Assembly: GCA_009829735.1 (NCBI GenBank)
Contig: CM020618.1
Span: 11,127,119 to 11,191,118, forward strand
Length of the DNA stretch: 64,000 nucleotides
Reading direction: 5' to 3'
Source: Pyropia yezoensis
Taxonomy: Eukaryota; Rhodophyta; Bangiophyceae; Bangiales; Bangiaceae
Shown piece after piece: positions 17,693 through 25,051 of the stretch. Within the stretch, counting starts at the first letter, position 1. Every line of letters begins with the position of its first letter. The position numbers and the translations under genes are program-made. The notes beneath the pieces were generated by a model. The model worked only from the letters and a program-made list of their open reading frames with translations, was not told the DNA's origin and did not search any database.

Positions 17693-18813
17693 GCCGACTT
17701 GGCGTCCGAATCTGAGGGCGGGGAGAAAGACGACGAGTCCGAGGACGACGTGAAACGACGTAGGAACTCAAAGACACGGAGGGGGGGAGTTCCGTCCCAC
17801 TCCGCTTTGTGCCCAAAAGAATGAAGTGCATTCTTCTTGGCACGGCCCATGGCTCGGGCCTGGTCAGGACCATACACCACCGACTTGTTGTGGAGGGCGT
17901 AGGTCTCACAGTCAAATATCCTCTGGTAGACCGGGTTGGCTACCTGGATCTTGGGCGGCACCTCACGTTGAGGGAACAGCCGCTGTGGCACTGGGGTAAG
18001 TTCACTCTCAGTGCCTGTAGTCCGGCGCGGCGCGCTTGGTGTAGCCGCCGGCGTCTCCGGGGGGAACTCCCCTGTGAAGGGCGTACGCCCCACCGAGTAT
18101 GGTGTGGCTCCCTCGTTGGGAGTCACAGGTGTCGCCCCCAGTTCGGGGCGACCAGAGATAGGCGTAAGGGGGGATTCCCCCTGCGCCTGCGGGCTCGAAA
18201 GCCCCAATCCGGTTTGGACCCTAAGGCCATCTGGCAAACTCGCCACAATCTGATTCAGAATAGTACTCGTCATCGTGACCACCAGGTCCGGCAAAGTCTG
18301 CCGCAACACATTGGTCGCCTCCCGACGGACAATTTCCGCGAGGAGTGGATTGACGACTCCAGTTGAGTCTCGGTCCGCCTCCGGGAGTCCACCTGAGGGG
18401 TAACCACGTTCCTCAGGGGTCTCAACCGGGGGCATGGGCGCGAGCCCATCGCCGACCAACGGAGGTCCACCGTCCTCCGAAAGCCTAGTTGGCGACGACT
18501 CCAAGCCAAAGTTGGCTCCAACCCGAGTGGAACCCGCGGGGACAGTCCTCACCCCTTGGGACGTTCCCGTTGAGTATACCACACGGTGGCCAGACTTCGG
18601 CCCACCCACATCAGAAGTGTCACCCGAGTGAACTCCCGACTGAGTCGGGGTGGCCTGTTGCCCGCCCGTACTTCCAGTCCTGCTGGCTTGAGGGACCTCT
18701 AGTCCCTCTGCGACCCCAGGTAAACCCACCTGTGTCTCACCAGTATTCAAAGGCACTGAAGTACGTGCGTCACCCGTGTACTCCCCGGACGACGGAGGGT
18801 CCGAGCTAGCCAT
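17680..18813 (-). CDS. gag: Gag of E1 with internal capsid/nucleocapsid deletion
   Basis: 377 codons from the ATG at 18813 (MASSDPPSSG). A long Pro/Thr/Ser/Gly-rich N-terminal region leads into the start of a capsid domain (HSFGHKAEWDGTPP, FEFLRRF). The sequence then jumps to a Ser-rich stretch and the C-terminal AGNE before the TGA. Gag of family R2 continues from the equivalent FLRRF for about 170 more capsid residues and then a CX2CX4HX4C zinc knuckle; both are absent here. The junction near 17740-17760 is rich in short TCG repeats, consistent with slippage or recombination. The protein could not assemble or bind RNA normally. Confidence 0.8.
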   Translation of the reverse strand: MASSDPPSSGEYTGDARTSVPLNTGETQVGLPGVAEGLEVPQASRTGSTGGQQATPTQSGVHSGDTSDVGGPKSGHRVVYSTGTSQGVRTVPAGSTRVGANFGLESSPTRLSEDGGPPLVGDGLAPMPPVETPEERGYPSGGLPEADRDSTGVVNPLLAEIVRREATNVLRQTLPDLVVTMTSTILNQIVASLPDGLRVQTGLGLSSPQAQGESPLTPISGRPELGATPVTPNEGATPYSVGRTPFTGEFPPETPAATPSAPRRTTGTESELTPVPQRLFPQREVPPKIQVANPVYQRIFDCETYALHNKSVVYGPDQARAMGRAKKNALHSFGHKAEWDGTPPLRVFEFLRRFTSSSDSSSFSPPSDSDAKSAGNE

Positions 18814-18912
18814 GTTGGCTGACGATCCGTATGAAACGGTCCAAGACCACCGTTCCTCTGAGACAGAGGGCCCCCTACACCCGGGTGCACCCGGAGGTAA
18901 AGTTTACCTCTG

Positions 18913-18930
18913 TCCCCTGCTGCTCCACCA
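18913..18930 (-). other. Primer binding site of E1
   Basis: TGGTGGAGCAGCAGGGGA, two bases inside the 5' LTR. TGG matches a tRNA CCA end. Identical 18-mers occur in E2 (39240-39257), E3 (50570-50587) and E4 (62554-62571). I cannot assign the tRNA; it should have acceptor 3' strand CUGCUCC and discriminator A. Confidence 0.88.
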
Positions 18931-18932
18931 AT

Positions 18933-19401
18933 TGTGGCAAAAACCACTAGCACACACGGCACCTAAGTTGGGGCGGTGTGCTAGGGCTGCCTCCCGTGTC
19001 GGGGGAACCGGAAGAAGTGCAAGTCGCACACACTCTGTCCCTGTTGTGGGGCAACCCCCCCACGGACAAACAAGAGGATGGTGTGTGGTCCAACAGTTTC
19101 TTGGTCGGGACGGGGACGCAGGGCCAAGCCCCGCTGTCCCTCCCCTTATCCCCCCAGGGTCCACTCAGAATCTCGCCCTTCAGAATCTCCCACCCCAGCA
19201 CCTGCCCACCGGGCCACACGAAAATTCAAGACCATAAATGCAGAAAACCCTCAAATCCAAGTTGGATTTACTACTAAGCTAACTATCCCAAACTTAGGGA
19301 ATATGGACCCAAATGCAGGGGGAGGAACGGATCAGGCTAGTGGCCTGCCGCCCCTTGCATGGCACGTGTTGCCCCCCTACCTGGGGGTCAATACTGCCAC
19401 A
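18933..19401 (-). repeat. 5' LTR of E1, 469 bp
   Basis: Right copy on the plus strand, 5' in element sense, with TGTGGC...GCCACA ends. It carries the element promoter by definition, but I see no clear TATA box in sense orientation. Confidence 0.96.
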
Positions 19402-19406
19402 GTAAG
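19402..19406. repeat. Target site duplication GTAAG (right)
   Basis: Partner of 10833-10837. Confidence 0.95.
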
Positions 19407-19429
19407 GCCGCCATCACGTACCGCGCTGG

Positions 19430-19780
19430 CGGCGGTGGGGCTGGCCGCATCGGGCGTCGCGGTGCCGGCGACGGCGTCCCCCGCCGTCGCGCGCGCTCCC
19501 GGCGCCGCCCTGCCCGCGGCCGCCGCCACCGCCCCCGCCGCCGTCACCGCCGCCGCCGACACCGCCGCCGCCGCCACCGCGGCCGCCCCCGCCGCCGCCA
19601 CGGTTGCCCTCGCCGCCACCCCCACCGTCGCCGCCCCCACCGCCGCCGCCCCCTCCGCCGCCGCTCCCCCCGCCGCCGCGGCTCCCGCGGCACGCGCCCC
19701 ACCCGCCGCCACGGCTCTGGCGGCACCCGCCCCTTCCGCCACCGCCGCCGCCGCCGCCGCCGCCGTGTCCACCACCATTG
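19430..19780. repeat. GCC/CCG-rich simple sequence
   Basis: Impure trinucleotide repeat that codes for the Ala/Gly-rich segment of the interrupted gene on the minus strand. The same repeat makes long spurious Ala and Pro frames on the plus strand. Confidence 0.8.
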
Positions 19781-20834
19781 GCTGGCGGCCGGGGCCGGTG
19801 CGAGGGGGAATGCCTGCGGCTGGGTGGTAGCCCAGGGGTGCATCGGCCACCCCGTCAACAGTCAACTCGACCGCGCGCAGCCCTGGGCCATGGTCCACCT
19901 GTACCATCGCGTCAGCACCGCCTCGCGCGGGTGCGCCGCCGGCATGTACAGCCGTGCACACGTGCACTGGTCGCTCGTCAAAGTTGTCCTCTGCCACCAG
20001 TTGGTCCAGCAATGCTTGGACCACCGCTCGAGGACTGATAAAATTCGCCCCAGTAGCATCCGCCGTCACTTGAGCCGCGCTCTCCGCCAGTAAGTCAGTT
20101 CGTAAGACCTCTCGGCTCGCCAGGCCACTTGATGCCCCGCCCAAAAAGGCCCGTATGTGGGCCCAAGTGACCCCGCTGATGCGCTTAGCCACCTTGAACC
20201 GCGTCTGCTCTCGGACGGAAAGGGAGTGGAACGGGGCAATCGCGGCCCCCTGCGATTGGGCCCTCAGCAGGATGGGGACCATGACTGATGCGATATCGGC
20301 TGACTTGACCCACAGGGTGGTGGACACCTGGGCAATCGCGTCGGCCCGCCGTCGGCGGTCCGTCCGCTCCCCAACGACGGCCTTTCTCAAAATGATGACC
20401 CGCCGGTAGATCCTTCTTGCACCCTTGACAAAGGTCACAAGGATTTCCTCCTGCTTTGTCTTCTCGACATGGGCGTCGATGAGCCCCTTGATGGTGTCAC
20501 TGTCTGGTTCAGTCGTCAATGAGGGCCCCGTCACCATCGAGAGCTGATGGAGAGCTGGTGCCACTGCTGGTGCCACTGACACGCTTGTCAGTGAGACCTG
20601 ACGTCGTGGGGAAGGGGGCGCGGGAGGGGGTGCCGCGGACGCGGTAGGGGGTGCCGACCGACTAGCTCGTTCCGCTCTGGACTTGCAACCCTTGCAAGCC
20701 TTGTCTCGCTGACGGGGAGGTAGCTGGCGTTGGACGTCGGCCTTATCAGGATTACACAGGAAGGGGAGGCAGGCCGGCCCAGGGGATGCCGCGGCCGTCC
20801 GAGGGGATGACCCAGGCTTGTGCACCAGAGATTA

Positions 20835-21077
20835 TCAAGGGTTGGGGCACCCCTTCCTCATAGCAGCTGGGGGATTCTTGTAGTAGCAAGCCGAGCACGT
20901 CCCGAGGCGCACTCCGTTCGTATCCTTACCACCAGCGAGGACGCACTGCCGCACAGCCGCAGACGAGCAAAACTGGACGGCATCGCCATCGCTGATGACG
21001 CCAGCTCGTACAGCCTTTTGCCAGCGCTCTGTCCCACGGCCCGGCCGTAAAAACGGCAGCAGGCACACCACGCACAC
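20835..21077 (-). other. Cys-rich open segment, possible first exon of the interrupted gene
   Basis: About 80 codons in the same frame as the 19402-20825 segment, separated from it only by TGA TAA. It has cysteines in paired arrangements (CVVC, FCSS, CSACYYKN, KGCPNP) that continue into CKGC downstream of the stops. This looks like one zinc-binding region split by a small intron or by mutations. No splice sites can be chosen with confidence, and it overlaps the end of the next gene's open frame. Confidence 0.35.
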
Positions 21078-22630
21078 AAAAGCCGGAGCAGCGCCAATAA
21101 AAACCTCGTTTACCCGTACACACGCGATGTGTATGACGGGTGGCCCCGCTCAACACGTTGATGCGCTTGGACATGCCCGGCCGGTCCCGCTTGACCGCCT
21201 CAAACTCAGTGAGGAGCTCCTCTTGGACTGCCCCGCCGACGGGCAGCCGCCGGCGGTCGCGGCGAAAGTTGGTCGGCAGCGCAAAGGCCGGGCCAAAGTC
21301 CCCCTTCATGGACAGGTCCGCGACAATCTCGCCGGCCTTGGTCACCGCCGCAAAGGTGACGGTGTGGAAGCGCTGGTGGATGCGAAACAGCTCCGACGTG
21401 GACGCGTGCACCGTGATGTAATGAGCGGTGCCGTTCTTCGCAATCATGCCATATCCCTTGAAGCCGGGATGGGACGCGTCCTGCCGCTTGTTCTTCCATG
21501 CCGTGTAGTCGAGGCGGGGCGCGTACGGGGCCATAAAGTGAGGTGCCGTGCCGTGCTCGTGCCTATAGTAGCTGAGGAGAGGGGAAAACAGACATGATGG
21601 AGGGCGGTGACGCGAAAACAACAGAGAGGAACGTCACGCGCACGTTAACAACGGTCCACCACATCAAGAACACACACGACTGGGCGTCACAATGGCACCC
21701 ACTCTCAGCAGCCCATCTACCCTCTGGTCAGGCCAAAAGGGAGCAGCCGACCGTCGCCATCACGTACCACCAGTACACCGGGTCCACCTGCGGGTGCCAC
21801 GTGCGCCAGCTCTTCCCCGCCGTGCCCTCATCCGCCCCATCCACGTTTGGCGTCACCCACACGTCGTGCAGCGCCGGCGGGCACCGCGAGTTTGGGTACA
21901 CCTTGACGCCGTCTAAGGCCTTGGCCACCGCCGGCGCCGCCGGCGCGCTGCCGTCCGCCTCGCACAGGTACATATCGTACGAGTAAAAGTCGGGGCGGCC
22001 GCAGACAATGCCCATGGGCGGCCCCCGCGGGAGCGTCACCACCCCTGCCGCGGCGGCCTTGCACCAGACCCCCGCGCGGCCGGGCAGCTCCATCCCCTCC
22101 CGGATCAGCCGGTCCGCCTCGTCCACGACCGCCACATCCGCGAGCACGTAGCCCGGCACGCGGACTTCCTCCCCCGTGTTGTACCGCAGCGCCAAGCACA
22201 GCGTCACGTCCCGGTTGAGGTGCAGCTTGAGCCAGTCGCGCACCATCGGCCCGTGGCCGGGCAGCTTGACGAGGTCCCACCCCGCCAGCCGGTCGCGCGC
22301 GGCCGCGTCGGCCAGCGGTTCGTACGGGAAGTTTGCCTCGGTCATGTACGCCTTGGAGCCACCGGGGAGGTAGCGGGTGTGACCGGTGAATGGGCGGTCG
22401 GGGTGCTCCTCGCTGAGCTTGACCTCGTACCAGCGGACGAGGACGGGGCGGATGGCGGGCTCCGCGACGAGGACGGGGTGGTGCCGCCACGGGTCCCACC
22501 AGGAGGACGCCGCCGTGTCCACCGCCGCCGCCGCCGCACCGCGGGCGGCCGCGACCGCCGCGGCGGCGGCGGCGGCGGCGGCCAGCAGCCGCGACGCCGC
22601 CGGCCGGGGGGAACGCCGCGCCACCGTCAT
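20926..22630 (-). CDS. Putative secreted protein, two exons
   Basis: Exon 1 runs from the ATG at 22630 to 21768, exon 2 from 21571 to at most the stop at 20926. The proposed 196-nt intron (21767-21572) starts GTACGTG and ends in a pyrimidine-rich CAG; splicing keeps the frame and joins DPVYWW to YYRHEHGTAPHF. The N-terminus has Arg residues and then a long Ala-rich hydrophobic run, like a signal peptide or anchor. The mature part has paired cysteines and a His-rich RHEHG segment that could bind metal. I do not recognise the family. The 3' end is uncertain; a further intron near 21110 is possible. A 27-bp tandem repeat lies just upstream. Confidence 0.55.
21572..21767 (-). other. Predicted GT-AG intron
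   Basis: Donor GTACGTG, acceptor CTCCTCAG, 196 nt. Removal restores a continuous frame across two open segments that share no frame otherwise. This is inference from sequence only. Confidence 0.55.
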
Positions 22631-22665
22631 GGCGCTGCCGGGGAGGGGAGGTTGACACAGATGCC

Positions 22666-22719
22666 CAGTCAGGTACAGGGTGGTTGGTGGTTCAGTCAGG
22701 TACAGGGTGGTTGGTGGTG
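22666..22719. repeat. 27-bp tandem repeat, two copies
   Basis: The unit begins CAGTCAGGTACAGGGTGG. It lies 36-90 bp upstream of the start codon of the secreted-protein gene, so it may be in the 5' UTR or core promoter. Confidence 0.8.
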
Positions 22720-23104
22720 GTGGGTCGTTGTGGCGTACACGCGTGTGGACGGCGCTGGTCGTCGCGGTCCTCGGTCGCCTGCAGCCGATACTTGCGGTGC
22801 CGCGCGGTGCGCACTTCCAGCCGCCCGCGGGCGGCTCTTGTACCGCCGCGGGCGGCGGCGCGCCCGCCGCGGCACGCCGCCACCGCCGCCACCACCGCCG
22901 CCCGTACCAGCCGGCCGCCCCCCCACCACGCCACGCCTCCCCCCCATCCCCAGCTGCCTCTGACCACGCCTCTCCCATACCTCCCCCCGCGCATCTGTAC
23001 CGTGCCCGTGCGGCGCACATTACTGCCGCCCTGCCCTCGACCACCGTCCCGCCGGTACGCAGTGTTTCTGTCGCACCTCCCCCCTGCCTTCTCTCTCCTC
23101 GATG

Positions 23105-24055
23105 TTAGGATTGAGACGGCGTCGGCACGCTTGACGCACGCGCTTCTCTGCCAGTCGCCAATGGGAGTCTTGGCGGCGTGCGCTCTGCAGCGTCCGCCTG
23201 CGCGTCGTCGGGCACCTCCCCGCCGCGAGGGCCCCGCTCGGCGGCCGCCGCTGTTTGGGGCGCCGGCGGCGGTGCAACCGCCGATTGCTCTCCCTCCTGC
23301 TCCCCCTCCCGCTCATTCTCCCGCTCCCCCCCCCGCTGCCGCTCCCGCTGCTGCTCCCGCTGCTGCTCCCGCTGCAGCTCCCGCTCCCGCTGCCGCTCCC
23401 GCGTGCGCACGCGCGCGCGCCCCGCCGCGGCGGCAACGGCGGCAAGCTCCGCCCGCTCACGCAGCAGCTCTGCCGCGGAGGCGTCGGCGGCGGCCATGGC
23501 CGCGTCTGCAGAGGCGGCCGCCGTGGCGGCCGCCGCGGCGTCCGTCTCCCCCCGCCGCCGCTCCGACCGGCGCGCAATCACCACCGTCGCTGCGAGGCGG
23601 ACAAGGCCCGTCGGCTGCGCGGGCGCCCGCTGCCGCCGCCGCGGCCACCGCAGTGCCGCCCAGCGCCGGGGTGGGTGCCCCGCGGGCACCGTCGGCGCAG
23701 GTGGCAGCGGCGCGCCAGCTGTGGGCGGCGCCTCGCCGGCAGCGGCACCGCCAGCCGGCCGCGGGCGGCCCGCCCTTGCGGTGCGGCCCAGTACCTCGGC
23801 CGTCACGGCACGGCAGGGCGGCGACGCGTCGGGGAGGTCTGCCCGCCGGGGCGTCAGCGTCACATCCCCCGTGTGGCGGCGGGGGGCAACAGTGGCGGCG
23901 GTGGGGGCGGCGGCGGCATTGGCAGATGCGACGGTGGGGGGCTTCCCCCGCCCCGCTGCGGCCGCCTCTCTAGTGAGCGGTGCCGCCTCGGCGTCGGGGT
24001 CCTTCACGTGGCGTCGACCGTCCACATCCCGAATCGGCCGGAGGGGGCTGGCCAT
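23105..24055 (-). CDS. Low-complexity Ala/Arg/Glu-rich protein, hypothetical
   Basis: 316 codons from the ATG at 24055 to TAA at 23105. The N-terminal half is Ala/Pro-rich. A short hydrophobic segment (GLVRLAATVVIA) precedes a charged region with repeated RERQRERE and REQQ units that would form a coiled coil or charged helix. Long frames also run on the plus strand here because of the base composition. I prefer the minus strand for its ATG start and the organised charged region, but it may be non-coding. Confidence 0.3.
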   Translation of the reverse strand: MASPLRPIRDVDGRRHVKDPDAEAAPLTREAAAAGRGKPPTVASANAAAAPTAATVAPRRHTGDVTLTPRRADLPDASPPCRAVTAEVLGRTARAGRPRPAGGAAAGEAPPTAGAPLPPAPTVPAGHPPRRWAALRWPRRRQRAPAQPTGLVRLAATVVIARRSERRRGETDAAAAATAAASADAAMAAADASAAELLRERAELAAVAAAAGRARVRTRERQRERELQREQQREQQRERQRGGERENEREGEQEGEQSAVAPPPAPQTAAAAERGPRGGEVPDDAQADAAERTPPRLPLATGREARASSVPTPSQS

Positions 24056-25051
24056 GTAGACACGAACCCCACTGCGGCGTCACACACAACGAGCCACCAA
24101 GAACCTTCAAGGGAAGGGGGTGGGGGGGGGGGGAGGGACGATATGAAGGGCTGGTGGCGGACGGTGGAGATGACGGAAATGGAAACGCAGCCCGCACACA
24201 CACACGCAGCAAAGCGCCGGCCCGGGACAGCGGAAGGGGGCAGCGCGGTCAAGGGGAGGAGAAGACGTCGGCGACGACAGCCATAGACGCCGTGTGCTCG
24301 GCCGGCGGGCGCGCCCACCTCAGGCGACAAACTCAAGGCGGGTGAGCGTAGGACAGGTGACGAAAAGCTCCTTCAAAAGAGCAGGTCGGGCGGGGGGGGG
24401 GGAAGGGAAGTGGGCGCAGGGGCACCGCCGCCTGGAGGGCGGGTACCGCCGCCGCCACCCGCCCCAGCCGCATCAGCCCGACGCTCACCACCTGCGCTAT
24501 CGGGTGGATGGAGGCGTCGGCCGGACTCCCAACGGCACACCCAGACGACACCGCCGAGGTGAGGGTGCCGGCGACTGGCGCGTACAGCTCCACCGCCTGT
24601 ACAGCCTCCCCGCGCGCCACACAGTCTGCGGCGCTCTGCGTCTGGCAGTCCCAGGACCGTGGCCAGTCAGTCATTGACAATCATCTGCAGAGGGCCCACC
24701 TCCGCGGCGGCCCAAGCGGCCTTCAACCGGTCCAGCCCCGCCCCTAGGGCGGCCGCCAGCATGCCATTGCATCCGACGGGAACTGCTCGTACCCGTGCAC
24801 CTACACGCCTGGAACGGCTAGCCAGTCGGCGGCGACAGCTACGCGAAAGGCGGGCCAGCAGCGGACGACTTGCGACATCATCTTCGCGTTACTCGGTATG
24901 GGAGACTTCGAAATCTGGTACAGTGAGATGGTAAAGGTCGGCGGGAGCGCAAACAAGAGAAGCGTCCCACAGGGGGCACTAGTGCAAGACGACAACGCTT
25001 ACAACCACAACACGCAATACGGCTGCGCCCGCGCGCTCTATAGAGGCACGG
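24056..25051. other. Intergenic, no firm gene
   Basis: GC-rich with G and C runs. A minus-strand frame of about 115 codons ends at 24333 (ATG at 24674) and contains VELYAPVAGTLTSAVS, but shows no domain I can defend. Confidence 0.4.

Larger units (their letters stand above)
10838..19401 (-). mobile_element. Full-length Ty3/Gypsy chromovirus E1 (family R1), 8564 bp
   Basis: Bounded by 469-bp LTRs and GTAAG duplications, on the minus strand. Order in element sense: 5' LTR, primer site, gag, -1 frameshift signal, pol with chromodomain, a convergent antisense gene pair, polypurine tract, 3' LTR. The LTRs differ at about six positions by eye, so the insertion is fairly recent. Gag has lost most of its capsid and zinc knuckle, and the integrase zinc finger has a Cys-to-Gly change, so this copy should need help in trans. 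Confidence 0.96.
19402..20825 (-). pseudogene. Transposon-like gene, 5' part (interrupted by E1)
   Basis: The minus-strand frame runs from about 20825 to the right target duplication and resumes in the same frame at 10837, so this and 9296-10837 are one gene. The frame opens with GTG at 20825 and two stops lie just upstream, so the true start or first exon is uncertain. Early Cys residues (FLCNPDK, KACKGCKSR) suggest zinc binding. The middle (VSLTSV to ISGVTWAHIRAF, about 20570-20150) looks helical and folded. The last 130 or so residues are an Ala/Gly-rich low-complexity run made by GCC/GCG repeats (19420-19780). The product is a likely DNA-transposon protein, family not identified. Confidence 0.55.

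Noticed and set aside
22684-23973. A 429-codon plus-strand frame rich in Pro/Arg/Ala
   Set aside because: It overlaps two better minus-strand candidates and follows GC-rich composition; it has no ATG at its start and no structure.
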